Below, one piece after another: positions 15,613-25,216 of a DNA stretch of 64,000 nt (the stretch's first letter is position 1; every line of letters starts with the position of its first letter). The notes beneath the pieces are model-generated. The model was not told where the DNA came from, made no database searches, and saw only the letters and a list, made by a program, of their open reading frames with translations. The position numbers and the translations under genes are program-made. The stretch lies in the NCBI RefSeq assembly GCF_019024325.1, contig NZ_JAFNJS010000001.1, positions 434,001 through 498,000 of the forward strand. Direction: 5' to 3'. This DNA comes from Falsiroseomonas tokyonensis. GTDB lineage: Bacteria; Pseudomonadota; Alphaproteobacteria; Acetobacterales; Acetobacteraceae.

Positions 15613-17559
15613 TCAGAACGCCTGCCCGATGCCAACATAAAGCCCGTAGCCGGAGGAGCCGTCCTGCCGCACCAGAGGCAGCGCGATATCGGCGCGGATC
15701 GGCCCGATGGCAGTGTGGTAGCGCAGCCCGACCCCGGCCCCGACGCGCCAGTCGGAGACGCTGGGGATGGAGTCCGACCCGACCGTGCCGGCATCGACGA
15801 AGACGACGCCGCCCCAGCTCTCGCCGATGCGCTGGCGCCATTCCACGCTGGCCTCGAGCAGGCTGGCGCCGCCGACCAGCCGTCCGGCCCCATCGCGCGG
15901 CCCGATCGACTGGTAGTCGTAGCCGCGCACCGACCCGCCGCCGCCGGCGAAGAAGCGCTGGTGGATTGGCGCGTCCATCCGATCCTGCGCCAGCAGCGAA
16001 CCCACGGTGCCACGCAGCGCAACGATGCTGCGCGCGCTGCCGAGCACGTCCCAGTAGGTGCTGGCCGTGACCCGCAAGGGCGCGAAGGCAGCGGATTCGT
16101 CCAGGCTGAAGCTCGGCGTGACGCTGCCGGTCAGGCGCCAGCCGCGGGTCGGGTTGAGCAGGCTGTCGGTCTCGTCCCATCGCCCGTTCAGGATGAAGCC
16201 GGCGATCTGGTAGGGGTCGAGCGGACCGCCGGAGGGCCCGGCCTCGCCGATATCGACGGACGGGCCCGCGCCGAGCGTCAGCTGGTCGGAGAAGCGCCGT
16301 TCCAGCAGGATGGAAGCGATGGCGGCGTCGCGGTCATAGGCATTCAACCTCTCCCGCAACACGCCGACGGTGCCGACCGCGGCCAGGTCGCGACCGAACA
16401 GGCCGGGCCGGCGCAGCGTGGCGAAGGCACGATAGGTGCTGTCTTCGACGCCGCCGCCATCGCTGCCGAGACGCGCCACCTCCGCCTCCAGCCGCAGCCT
16501 CTCGGCCTGGCCGAACAGGTTCCGATGTTCCCAGTAGACGAGGAAGGACGGACCGTAATTGGTCTCATAGGCCGCGGTGACGCCGATGGCGCGGCGCGGG
16601 CGTTCGGACACGATGAAGGTCACGGGCAGCCGGCCCTTGTCGTTCAGCGTCTCCGCCGTCTCGACCCGGACCGAGGAGAAGGCGCGCAGGCCCAGGATGC
16701 GCCGCCGGGCTTCCTCCAGCCGCGCCGGGCTGTAGGTCTCGCCGGCTATCTGGTTGGCGGCGAAGCGCACGAGGAAATCGGGGTTGATCCGCTCCGTCCC
16801 CGCCACGCGCGGTACGGCGAAGGCGGCGCGTGGCCCGGGGGCGAGGATCCAGGTGACTGCCATGCCACGCTCGTCGTAGTTCACCACCGTGCGGCGCCGC
16901 ACCACGCTGGAGAGCGGATAGCCGCCCGCGCGAAGCCGCGCGAGCAAGCGGGCCTCGGCATCCAGGACCGCGGCGGCGGTCGCCGGGTCGCCGGGGGCAA
17001 GGCCGACCGGCTGCTCCGTCACCTCGGCGACGGCGGCAATGCCCTGTTCGGTCGTGGCGCGGATGGCGACGTCGGAGATGGTGTAGCGCGGACCCGGTTC
17101 GGCCAGGATGCGCACCACGACAGGCCGTTCGTTGCTGGCTTCCAGCCGTTCTGCCAGATCCGGCGTATCCAGTGCCAGGCCGCCAATCAGGATGCGGATG
17201 GACCCGCCCCAGAAGCCTTCCGAGTGCAGCGCCCGTCCCAGCCGCTCGCGATCATCCGCGGCACGCGACGCGACACCGAAGGCGCTGGTCGGCGCTTCCT
17301 CCTGCAGCCGCAGCAGGCGGGAGACAGAGGCAAGTGCCGCGTCCAGCGATGCATCGTTTGTGGGAGCGAGCTCAGTCACATAAGGCAGGCTTCCGACCTC
17401 GTCGGGCCGCAGATCGGCCTGACCAGCCTGCTCCTGGGCGCGGCTGCTCGGAAGCGCGAGGGCGCTTGCCCCGAGCAGGGCAAGGGCGAGCGCGCATGCC
17501 AGGTGCCTGATGGCAGGGGAGCGAGGTGCCGCTGTCAGCCGGGGTGGTCGAGGTTTCAC
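15613..17559 (-). CDS. tamA: TamA, BamA-family outer-membrane assembly factor
   Basis: The 648-residue protein has a signal peptide (cleavage near SSRAQ, residue 41), POTRA-type domains up to about residue 300, and a C-terminal 16-strand barrel. The barrel carries the conserved lid-loop motif SVRGYDYQSIG at about 541-551 and ends with a terminal phenylalanine (GIGQAF), as expected for an outer-membrane protein recognised by the Bam machinery. It is upstream of and nearly touching tamB. An Acetobacteraceae TamA is often annotated simply as an autotransporter assembly or surface antigen (D15) protein. Confidence 0.93.
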   Translation of the reverse strand: MKPRPPRLTAAPRSPAIRHLACALALALLGASALALPSSRAQEQAGQADLRPDEVGSLPYVTELAPTNDASLDAALASVSRLLRLQEEAPTSAFGVASRAADDRERLGRALHSEGFWGGSIRILIGGLALDTPDLAERLEASNERPVVVRILAEPGPRYTISDVAIRATTEQGIAAVAEVTEQPVGLAPGDPATAAAVLDAEARLLARLRAGGYPLSSVVRRRTVVNYDERGMAVTWILAPGPRAAFAVPRVAGTERINPDFLVRFAANQIAGETYSPARLEEARRRILGLRAFSSVRVETAETLNDKGRLPVTFIVSERPRRAIGVTAAYETNYGPSFLVYWEHRNLFGQAERLRLEAEVARLGSDGGGVEDSTYRAFATLRRPGLFGRDLAAVGTVGVLRERLNAYDRDAAIASILLERRFSDQLTLGAGPSVDIGEAGPSGGPLDPYQIAGFILNGRWDETDSLLNPTRGWRLTGSVTPSFSLDESAAFAPLRVTASTYWDVLGSARSIVALRGTVGSLLAQDRMDAPIHQRFFAGGGGSVRGYDYQSIGPRDGAGRLVGGASLLEASVEWRQRIGESWGGVVFVDAGTVGSDSIPSVSDWRVGAGVGLRYHTAIGPIRADIALPLVRQDGSSGYGLYVGIGQAF

Positions 17560-17716
17560 ATGATCGCAAAGCCGGGCGCAGGCCGCGGTTCCGCATCGAG
17601 GCGAAACCTCGTAGCGCTACGTAGTTCGCGCTCGGTGAACTCCGCGAAGAACGATTTGCCGCGCGCGCACCGTGGTCATGGGCGGAGACCCACGGGCCGG
17701 TTGGCATGCGGCGCGG

Positions 17717-18730
17717 TCAGGCCTTCGAGACCAGCTTGGTGATCCACTCGGTTCCACGAAAATGGGCACAGGCGATGGCGAGGGCGGCGGTCAGCGGGAC
17801 CGCCAGCAACACGCCCGCAATGCCCCAGACCCATCCCCAGAAGGCAAGCGCCACCACGATGGCGACAGGTGACAGCGAAAGGCCGCGCCCCTGAAGCCAG
17901 GGGTAGATGAAATTGCTGATGCCGATCTGCATCACGGCATAGCCCAGGAACACGAAGAGCGGCATGGTCCAGTTCTGGAACTGGAGCAGGGCGTAGATCG
18001 TCGGCGGAATGATGCCGATGATGTTGCCCGCCACCGGGATGAAGTTGAGCAGGAAGTTCAGCACGCCCCAGGTCAGCGCCAGGTCGAGCCCCATGGCAGC
18101 CGCCCAGAGCGCGGAGGCGATGCCGGTCAGGAGGCTGGTGACGATCGTCACGCCGATATAGCTGCGGAACCTGCCGGCGGTCTCTTCGACGGCATCCAGC
18201 ACCTCGCGCCGGTCGGCCGCATCGAAATGGTCGCGGACCTTGCGCTGAAATGCCGGGACTTCCGGCAGGCCGAGGAAAACCAGGATGGCGATCGAGCCAA
18301 GGTAGGCCAGCACCGTGTAGGTGCTGGACAGCACCGTCTGCATCAGGGAAACGAGGCGGGTATAGCCACCCCCACTGCCGAGTATGACGGGCAGCCCATT
18401 CGCCTCCGCCCACCCCGCGTAGCTGTTGTAGAGCTGTTCGAACTGCGCCTGACGGGCGACGAGGGTCTGCACGACCTGGGCGGTGGAAAAGTACATCGCG
18501 AAGACAAAACCTGCGAAGACCAGGAGAAGAAGCACGATCGTTCCGCCATAGCTGAGCCACGACGGCAGGTGGCGGTCGAGGCGCAGCTTGATTGGCCAGA
18601 CGACGGCGACGACGAAGACAGCCGCCGCCAGCGGCATGGTGACCGAATAGCTCCACTTCAGCGCCGCGACCAAGAGCAGGCCGGCGATCACCGCCAGCAG
18701 CCTGTTGTTGAGCCTGTGATGATCCTGCAT
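17717..18730 (-). CDS. AI-2E family (TqsA/PerM-like) permease
   Basis: From the ATG at 18730, preceded by GGGGGCGAGG, the product has 337 residues with about eight membrane helices. Diagnostic stretches include LNFIPVAGNIIGIIPP and a final helical hairpin with WGWVWGIAGVLLAVPL. The family includes TqsA exporters of autoinducer-2 and also sodium/proton-linked permeases, so substrate cannot be assigned. A longer frame starting at 18838 adds an Arg/His-rich leader with no support. It is divergent from the CPBP gene. Confidence 0.88.
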   Translation of the reverse strand: MQDHHRLNNRLLAVIAGLLLVAALKWSYSVTMPLAAAVFVVAVVWPIKLRLDRHLPSWLSYGGTIVLLLLVFAGFVFAMYFSTAQVVQTLVARQAQFEQLYNSYAGWAEANGLPVILGSGGGYTRLVSLMQTVLSSTYTVLAYLGSIAILVFLGLPEVPAFQRKVRDHFDAADRREVLDAVEETAGRFRSYIGVTIVTSLLTGIASALWAAAMGLDLALTWGVLNFLLNFIPVAGNIIGIIPPTIYALLQFQNWTMPLFVFLGYAVMQIGISNFIYPWLQGRGLSLSPVAIVVALAFWGWVWGIAGVLLAVPLTAALAIACAHFRGTEWITKLVSKA

Positions 18731-18912
18731 TGCCGTGCCTCGCCCCCAGGTTGCCAATGCTGCACCGCCATGCCGGCAAGACCTGTGTAACGCCGCAGAC
18801 GGCAATTCGGCCGCGTCCATTAACTCGGTGCGTGTCACCAGGAAGGCCTTGGGCGGAAAGCCCCGTGAAAGTCCGTAGGGAACCCCGCGAGCACGCCCGC
18901 TTTCAGGGTCGC

Positions 18913-19734
18913 ATGCTCCAGCGCAACCCGACCCTGGCCTTCTTCACCATCACCTTTGGCATCAGCTGGGGGTTGGCCGCGATCTTCTGGATATTGAGTA
19001 GCCTTGGCCTCGAATTCCTGAACGGCGATCAGCCCGGGCTGTTCGCCCGTGGCCTCTTCCTGCTGGCTGTCTGGGGCCCGAATTTCTCGGCTGTGCTGGT
19101 AACCTGGAGAATTGGTGGCAGGGACGGGCTACGCGATCTCTTCTCGCGACTGTCGCCACGGCGGGCTGGCGCAGGCTGGTGGACGATTGCCGTGGTGCTG
19201 CCGATCGCCTTGCTGGCGATCAGCGTCCTGTTGGCAAAGCCATTCGCCGATGTCGGCTTTGCACGTCTTGCACCGGACAGCTGGACCGTTCTGTTGACCT
19301 TCCTCGGCCTCTCCCTGATTGGCGGCCCGCTGGGAGAAGAGCTGGGCTGGCGAGGTTTCGCGCTGCCTCGAATGGCCAAGCGGATGACGCCACTCGCCGC
19401 AACGCTGCTCATCGGACTGGCCTGGGGGGCCTGGCACCTTCCGGTGCTCGTCGTGCCGCAGATCCAGCAGGCCTTTCTGCCGCCAGGGTTTCCCATCCTC
19501 GCCTTTCCCCTCTACACCACTGCCGCATCCGTGCTGATCGGTTGGATCTACCTGCGCGGTGGACAATGCCTCTGGCTGGCCGTGTTGTTCCATCTGGTCC
19601 TGCTGTGGGGTGTGCACGCGCTGAGCCGGGATCCGCTTCCGGCGCTGGTGTGGGGCGGTGTCGCAGCCTATTTTGCCGCTGCCATTCTGGCTGCCCTCGC
19701 TCCCATGATGCGCAAACGAGGTCTGGGCGCTTAG
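18913..19734 (+). CDS. CPBP family intramembrane metalloprotease
   Basis: The product from 18913 has 273 residues and about eight membrane segments. The zinc-protease motif EExxxR appears as GEELGWRGF at about residue 143, and downstream WGAWHLP and LFHLVLL supply the histidines usual in the CAAX-protease/bacteriocin-processing family. Substrates of such bacterial proteins are mostly unknown. No strong ribosome binding site precedes this start, and an in-frame GTG about 48 bases upstream is an alternative. It shares an upstream region with the divergent AI-2E-family permease gene. Confidence 0.85.
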   Translation: MLQRNPTLAFFTITFGISWGLAAIFWILSSLGLEFLNGDQPGLFARGLFLLAVWGPNFSAVLVTWRIGGRDGLRDLFSRLSPRRAGAGWWTIAVVLPIALLAISVLLAKPFADVGFARLAPDSWTVLLTFLGLSLIGGPLGEELGWRGFALPRMAKRMTPLAATLLIGLAWGAWHLPVLVVPQIQQAFLPPGFPILAFPLYTTAASVLIGWIYLRGGQCLWLAVLFHLVLLWGVHALSRDPLPALVWGGVAAYFAAAILAALAPMMRKRGLGA

Positions 19735-19787
19735 ATGGTCGTCTGGCTTAGGGTCGCCGAACAACCAAGCTGACGCTGCTGGAGCGA

Positions 19788-20648
19788 GTGACACGAGCGG
19801 CTGGAGGACAACCGATCCGCTTCGTCTACCACCGCTTGGATCTACTCCCCCTCATCGCCCGAGCCGGCTATGCGGCGCGGGGGGCGGTCTATCTCATCGT
19901 AGGGGCGATCTCGGTTCTTGCGGCGTTCGAACTGCGCGAAAGGCCAATCGGTGCGCGGGGCTCGCTCGAGGTGCTGGCGACTTGGCCGGGCGGCCCCCTG
20001 CTCTTGCTGGTCCTCGGCACCGGTCTGTCCGGCTTCGCGATCTGGCGCGTGGTACAGGCGCTGCTCGACACGGAAGACCTCGGCCGCTCAGCCATCGGGC
20101 TGGTGCACCGGCTGGGTCTCACGGGAAGCGGCACACTCTACGGCCTCATGGGCTGGTCCGCCTTGGAAGGCGCGGACAGCCTGGAGGATCTGGTCCCGCG
20201 CAATCTTGGCGCTGAGGCTTTGCAGGGTGTCCTGGAGTCCTGGATCGCGGAGGAACTGCTGCTCGGGGTCGCGGCCTTCGCGGCGCTCGCCGGTCTCGGC
20301 AATGCCCTGAAGGCGCTCTCACGGCATCTCATGACGGACCTCTCCTGTCCACGATCGATGCAGCCCTGGGTCGCGATGTGCGGGCGGGTCGGCTACGGGA
20401 CGCGCGCGGCACTTCTGTTGCTCCTTGCCGAACGTCTGGGTGTCACGGCGCTGGATGATTCAAGGGCGCTGCACTTGGTCACTCTTGGCGAGGTGCTCGC
20501 AGTGTTGGAGCCAGCACCCGAATCCTTGCTGCTGCTTGCAGGAGCGGGGGCCGGGCTGTTCTGCTTCGGTGCCTTCGGCATGGCCGAAGCCCTGTGGCGC
20601 GGTTTCCGCGAGCGGCCGGTCGAGGACCGGGATCCGCATTCAGACTGA
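19788..20648 (+). CDS. DUF1206 membrane protein
   Basis: The protein (286 residues, GTG start) contains three copies of a two-helix unit, each opening with a pattern of the type R-x-G-x3-RG-x2-Y: ARAGYAARGAVYLIVG at 24-39, VHRLGLTGSGTLYGLMGW near 105-122 and CGRVGYGTRAALLLLLA near 197-213. This three-repeat arrangement is typical of DUF1206. Its role is not established. It follows the CPBP gene by 53 bases and may be co-transcribed. Confidence 0.82.
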   Translation: MTRAAGGQPIRFVYHRLDLLPLIARAGYAARGAVYLIVGAISVLAAFELRERPIGARGSLEVLATWPGGPLLLLVLGTGLSGFAIWRVVQALLDTEDLGRSAIGLVHRLGLTGSGTLYGLMGWSALEGADSLEDLVPRNLGAEALQGVLESWIAEELLLGVAAFAALAGLGNALKALSRHLMTDLSCPRSMQPWVAMCGRVGYGTRAALLLLLAERLGVTALDDSRALHLVTLGEVLAVLEPAPESLLLLAGAGAGLFCFGAFGMAEALWRGFRERPVEDRDPHSD

Positions 20649-20817
20649 TGACAGGCCCTCAATCCTGCCAGGGTCGCCTTCGCTGCCGAGCCAGATTGCG
20701 AAGCCAGGGTCCGCGACCTGCCATCTCAATGACAAACAAACGGGCCGAAGGGCCGTGCGGGATATTGTCCTGGCGCAACACCAACTCGAGCGGCCAAAGG
20801 AATTGCCGGGCTGCAGC

Positions 20818-21933
20818 CTATCCTTTCCGGCCGGCGTGGTCGGAACCAGGTCGGAAAATGTCGGCCTGCACCGTCCGGGTGGTGGCGTCCCGGCGTTCTG
20901 GCCCAGGCGCGTCATAGACCACGACGAAGGCGCCATCCCCCGCCTCCGGCCAGAGTTCCAGTCCCTCGGGATGGTCCGACTGGCGGCGATAGGGCAGGTC
21001 TGCCATCCGTTCCAGCCGGCTCGTCGGCACCATGCCCTCGGCCTCATCCTGCACGCCACCATGCCACTTGAGCACCTGGGCCGTTCCCTCCAACGCCATC
21101 GTCGGCCCAACCAGCAACAGCAGATCCTTGCCGCTGCGGCGTAGATCGCGAATACCCAGCCCACCTGTGTCCAGGAGATGCTTGCGGTAGCGTCGTCCAT
21201 TCGGCCCGATCTTCCGCGGTTTGAGCCGACCCGGCTTGGGCTGTTTGAGCATCAGCTCGAGCACCACCGCATACCCGACGAGCACCGGCCCACGCAGGCC
21301 GAGCCACACCCGATCGCCCTGGATCGCGATCCCCTCGATATCGAGACCGTTCTCCTTCGACGGGACCTTCAGGAACCGCGCGAGGTGCGGGTCCTTGCGC
21401 AGCCAACGCGCCAATCCGCACCCGAGGCCCATGTCGAGGCACGCAGCCTCCCGTTCGCCGACCTTGGCCCGGAGCGCAAAGACGCCGGGTGTTTCCTCCT
21501 CCATCGGCACCCGGCCCAGAAAATAGCGATTGGCCTCCCGTTCGATTTCCTCCATTCGCGCGAGAGCTTCGACGCCTTCGCCATCATCCCCTTTGGGCTT
21601 CTTCCGCTTCAGCGAATGTGACCCGACAATCCACAAGTAGCCATCCACCGCTGCGAGGCCCTCGATGTCCATCTCCTCGTCAGGGCCGCCGGGAAGGTCG
21701 AAGAAGTCGCTCAGCAGGATGTGCTGGTGGTCGCCATAGCAATCAGCGCCGGTCCTGCGCAGTCGTTCGAGCCCTGCCGCTTCATCGCAGGCGAGGAAAA
21801 GACAATCTCCGGCGCGCGCGACGGCCGAGAGGTCCTTGGCCACCGGATCGTCGAGACGCGGAAGCGCCTGCGCTGCCGAGAAGGCGAGCCGGACCTGTTC
21901 GACACGAGGGGCAGACGGCACTGATCTGTGCAT
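20818..21933 (-). CDS. DUF3616 domain protein
   Basis: From the ATG at 21933, with AAGGTGA in front, the 371-residue product is a predicted beta-propeller-like protein. Recurrent segments DIEGLAAVDGYLWIVGSH, DIEGIAIQGDRVWLGLRG and HPEGLELWPEAGDGAFVVV resemble the repeated EG-x-A units of DUF3616 and SdiA-regulated/esterase-like phytase proteins. No signal peptide is visible with this start. Function is unknown. A longer frame (to 22263) is composed of non-protein-like sequence and is rejected. Confidence 0.82.
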   Translation of the reverse strand: MHRSVPSAPRVEQVRLAFSAAQALPRLDDPVAKDLSAVARAGDCLFLACDEAAGLERLRRTGADCYGDHQHILLSDFFDLPGGPDEEMDIEGLAAVDGYLWIVGSHSLKRKKPKGDDGEGVEALARMEEIEREANRYFLGRVPMEEETPGVFALRAKVGEREAACLDMGLGCGLARWLRKDPHLARFLKVPSKENGLDIEGIAIQGDRVWLGLRGPVLVGYAVVLELMLKQPKPGRLKPRKIGPNGRRYRKHLLDTGGLGIRDLRRSGKDLLLLVGPTMALEGTAQVLKWHGGVQDEAEGMVPTSRLERMADLPYRRQSDHPEGLELWPEAGDGAFVVVYDAPGPERRDATTRTVQADIFRPGSDHAGRKG

Positions 21934-22442
21934 GGCTTCACCTTGCGATCCTGAAGCCCCTAGATGGCACGACCCAGCGGTCAGGTCCTCTGCCTCCACC
22001 AATCGTGTCTGCCCGCAGACCACATCGTGCGGAACGTGACCTGCTGCAGCAACCCGTGATCCTCGGTCAAGGAACGTCGAGTAGGCTCCTCGCGAGGTAC
22101 GTGCAACGACCGGGCCGGTGAACCATGCGGAGGCTTTTCCGTCGGTCCAATTCAGGCTACTGATTGAGCAGGTCACGTGAAATCGCAGGCAGGCGGCAAG
22201 TCGACACGGGGGCGACGTTGAAGACGTTGAAGCGCCTGACGTGCTCGCGTCGACGGAATCCACCGGGCTTGCTGGTCGCCGTCACCGCGGCGCTGGAGCG
22301 CAACACGCATCCGAAGGATGCGGCGACGGCAGCCGGCGCGTGGTGAGTCCCTCCGGCTCCATCTTCCGCGGCTGGGTGACGCTGGCGACGCTCTGGGTGC
22401 TGGGGCACCTTCCTCGGCGCGCCCGGGTGATGGTGCCGGCCG
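21934..22442. other. Intergenic region, possibly decayed
   Basis: This 509-base region lies between the DUF3616 start and the end of the MocR-type regulator gene. Short frames such as the 60-codon one at 22164-22346 have no recognisable domain or ribosome binding site. It must hold the DUF3616 promoter; otherwise I see no gene, repeat or clear site. Confidence 0.5.
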
Positions 22443-23873
22443 TCAGGGCGCCCGATCGCGCGCCCAGCTCCGCGATTCCGCCAGGAAGGCGAGGAAGCGC
22501 GGGTCGCTGGCATAGGCGACGTTCACCCGCATCATGGCGGGGTGCTGCCGCGGCCCGGGCTCGGGGCGGAAGATCGCGCCAGGAGCCAGGAAGATGCCCT
22601 CCGCCGAGGCGCGGTGGCAGATCTGCGCCTCGTCCAGCCCCGCGGGAAAGGGCACCCAGAGATAGAGGCCGCCGCCTGGCGGCCGCGCCACCGGCCAGCC
22701 GGCCTCGGCCAGTTTTTGCACCGCCAGGCTGGTCGCCGCCTCCACCCGCTGCCGCAGGCGGCGCAGGTGGCGCAGGTAATGGCCGCCCTGGATGAGGTGG
22801 GCGACGAAGCCCTCGGCATAGGTGGAGGTGGAGACCACCGTCAGCATCTTCACGTCGTTCAGCGCCGCCACCATGGCGGGCGAGGCCGCCAGGTAGCCGA
22901 CGCGCAGCGAGGCCGAGAGAGTCTTGGAAAACGTGCCGATGCTGATCACGCGCCGCAGCCCGTCCAGCGCGGCCAGCCGCGGGCTGGCGGCGGGCAGGAT
23001 ATCGGCGAAGGGATCGCATTCCACGATGGTGGTGCCGAAGCGCTCCACCGCGCCCAGCACGCGATGCGCCACGGCGGCGGAGAGCGTGCCGCCGGTGGGA
23101 TTATGCGCTAGCGACTGGGTGAAGAAGGCCTTGGGCCTGTGGCGCGCCAGCAGGGCCTGCAGCGCGTCCGGGTCCGGCCCGTCCGGCAGGCGCGGCACGC
23201 CTACGGCGCGCAGCCGCGCCAGCTGCAGCTTGCCGAACAGCGGGTAGTAGCCGGGGTCGTCCACCAGCACCGTGTCGCCCGGCTCCGCGATGTGGCGGAT
23301 GACCAGGTCGAACGCGTGGTTCGCGCCCATCGTCGTCAGCACCTGCTCGGGCGCGCAGGAAATGCCGCGCTCCACCAGCGACAAAGCGATGCGTTCGCGC
23401 AGCGGCAGGAAGCCCCAGGAACTGCCATAGCCGTGCTCCATTCTGCCGCCCGGCCGCCACTTGCCGCCGGCGAACTGGGCCGAGAGCTCCGACCCCTCCA
23501 TCCAGCCCGGTGGGGGCCGGCCATCGCCAGGGCGCACCTTGTGCTGCACCTCCAGCTGTTCGCGGAGCAGGGAGACGGTGTCGATCGCCTCCGCCAGGTG
23601 CTGCGGCACGCGGGCGCGGGCGGCGCGGCTGGTGGTCGCGGCGAAGGTGCCGGCGCCGCGCCGCGCCTCCAGATGGCCGGAGGCGACCAGGCGGTCATAG
23701 GCCTCCGCCATGGTGTTCTTGGAGACGCCGTGATCCTCCGCCGCGCGGCGGACGGAGGCGAGCTTCTCGCCCGGCTTCAGCAGGCCACGCGCGATGGCAT
23801 CCGCGACACGCTCGACGATTTCCTCGACGCGCGTCGCGGGGCGTTCCCTGTCCTGCACGCGTACCTCTGCCAC
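22443..23873 (-). CDS. MocR/PdxR-type GntR regulator with aminotransferase domain
   Basis: The 476-residue product has an N-terminal GntR winged helix (about 12-85, with KLASVRRAAEDHGVSKNTM) fused to a fold-type I aminotransferase domain. The PLP-site residues are visible: the Schiff-base lysine near residue 316 in GTFSKTLSASLRVGY, Asn in AHNPTGG and Asp in VECDPFAD. MocR regulators sense PLP or PLP adducts and usually control a neighbouring operon. Here it ends an operon of Bug receptor and HMG-CoA reductase, 18 bases after the latter, so it probably regulates it. Confidence 0.9.
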   Translation of the reverse strand: MAEVRVQDRERPATRVEEIVERVADAIARGLLKPGEKLASVRRAAEDHGVSKNTMAEAYDRLVASGHLEARRGAGTFAATTSRAARARVPQHLAEAIDTVSLLREQLEVQHKVRPGDGRPPPGWMEGSELSAQFAGGKWRPGGRMEHGYGSSWGFLPLRERIALSLVERGISCAPEQVLTTMGANHAFDLVIRHIAEPGDTVLVDDPGYYPLFGKLQLARLRAVGVPRLPDGPDPDALQALLARHRPKAFFTQSLAHNPTGGTLSAAVAHRVLGAVERFGTTIVECDPFADILPAASPRLAALDGLRRVISIGTFSKTLSASLRVGYLAASPAMVAALNDVKMLTVVSTSTYAEGFVAHLIQGGHYLRHLRRLRQRVEAATSLAVQKLAEAGWPVARPPGGGLYLWVPFPAGLDEAQICHRASAEGIFLAPGAIFRPEPGPRQHPAMMRVNVAYASDPRFLAFLAESRSWARDRAP

Positions 23874-23891
23874 CCGGCTGTGGCGGGGAAA

Positions 23892-25172
23892 CTAGGCCGT
23901 TCCGCGCAGCTTCGCGAGTTCCTCCGCCGCCACGTCCGGCCGCACCTGCCGGCGGGCGACCAGGATGGCGGCCAGCTTCTCCACCTCCACCCCCGTGGCA
24001 CCGGCCGCGATGGCAACGTTGTGCGCATGCAGCGCCATGTGCCCCTGCTGGATGCCCACCGTGGCCAGCGCCTTGATGGCCCCGAAATTCTGGGCGAGGC
24101 CGACCGCGGCTATGATGCGCGCGAGTTCGGCGGCGGAGCTGACGCCCAGGATCTTCAGGCAGGCCTGCGCCGTGGGATGGATTTTCGTTGCGCCGCCGAC
24201 CAGGCCCACGGGCATCGGCATTTCCAGCATGCCGGCGAGCGAGCCATCCGCCGTCACCTCCCAGGTGGTGAGGCTCGTGTAGCGGCCGTCGCGCGCGGCA
24301 TAGGCATGGGCGCCGGCCTCCACTGCGCGGGTGTCGTTGCCGGTGGCCAGCACCACGGCGGAGACGCCGTTCATGATGCCCTTGTTGTGCGTGGCGGCGC
24401 GATAGGGATCGGCTTCGGCGAAGTGATAGGCGGCGATCATGCCGTCCCGCACCGCGGCGCCGCCGATCGCCTCCACCGGCCAGACCGCGCGGGCACGCGC
24501 CAGGCGGCGATCCGCCAGGTTCGACAGGATACGGAGAAAAACCTTGCCGCCCGTCCATTGCTCGATCGAGGGCGCGAGCGTTTCCGCCATGGTGTTCACG
24601 GTATTGGCGCCCATCGCATCGCGCGTGTCGATGATGAGATGCGTCACCACCATCGTCCCGCCCTTGGAGGGCACAAGCCGCACTTCGACGTCCCGGAAGC
24701 CGCCGCCGAGCTTCACCAGCATGGGATCGCAGCCGTCGCAGATCGCCGCGATCTCCGCCCGGTGCTCCAGGATCTTCAGCCGCGCATTGCCGGGATCGCT
24801 GATGCCCACAAGCTGCACCTGCGCGATCATCAGATTGCCCGAGAGCGAGGTGACGAAGCCGCCGCTGTCGTAGCATTGCCGCGCGGAATTGCAGACGGCG
24901 GCGACGACGGAGGATTCCTCCGTCGCCATCGGCACCAGCACGTCCCGCCCATCCACCTTCATGTTGGTCGCCACGCCGACCGGGATGGCGATGGTGGCGA
25001 CCGCATTCTCGATCATGTGGTCGGCGAGATGCGCGTCGATATTGCCGGCGCGGCGCAGCTGCTGCGTCGCCGTGTCCTCCAGCCCCGCGAAGGCCGCGAC
25101 CGCCGCCAGGCGTTCCTCCATCGTCATGCGGTGGAAGCCGGAAATGCGGGAGGTCAGGTTGCTCAGGGACAT
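23892..25172 (-). CDS. mvaA: Class II (degradative) hydroxymethylglutaryl-CoA reductase
   Basis: The 426-residue product fits class II HMG-CoA reductase in length. All four catalytic positions known from the Pseudomonas mevalonii enzyme can be found: Glu85 in MATEESSVVAA, Lys near 264 in THNKGIMNG, Asp near 280 in ATGNDTRAVE, and His near 377 in ALHAHNVAIAAG. In mevalonate users this enzyme oxidises mevalonate to HMG-CoA, which a lyase then cleaves. Alphaproteobacteria generally make isoprenoids by the MEP pathway, so a catabolic role is favoured. No HMG-CoA lyase is in the window. The start at 25172 matches the family N-terminus; CAGGAC lies upstream. Confidence 0.92.
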   Translation of the reverse strand: MSLSNLTSRISGFHRMTMEERLAAVAAFAGLEDTATQQLRRAGNIDAHLADHMIENAVATIAIPVGVATNMKVDGRDVLVPMATEESSVVAAVCNSARQCYDSGGFVTSLSGNLMIAQVQLVGISDPGNARLKILEHRAEIAAICDGCDPMLVKLGGGFRDVEVRLVPSKGGTMVVTHLIIDTRDAMGANTVNTMAETLAPSIEQWTGGKVFLRILSNLADRRLARARAVWPVEAIGGAAVRDGMIAAYHFAEADPYRAATHNKGIMNGVSAVVLATGNDTRAVEAGAHAYAARDGRYTSLTTWEVTADGSLAGMLEMPMPVGLVGGATKIHPTAQACLKILGVSSAAELARIIAAVGLAQNFGAIKALATVGIQQGHMALHAHNVAIAAGATGVEVEKLAAILVARRQVRPDVAAEELAKLRGTA

Positions 25173-25216
25173 GGTCCGGTCCTGTGGGAGGTAAGGGGAC
25201 GAGGAAGGCGCGGACC

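Noticed and set aside
21934-22442. Possible gene remnant in the gap
   Set aside because: Short frames exist, but none matches a family I recognise and no ribosome binding site supports them.
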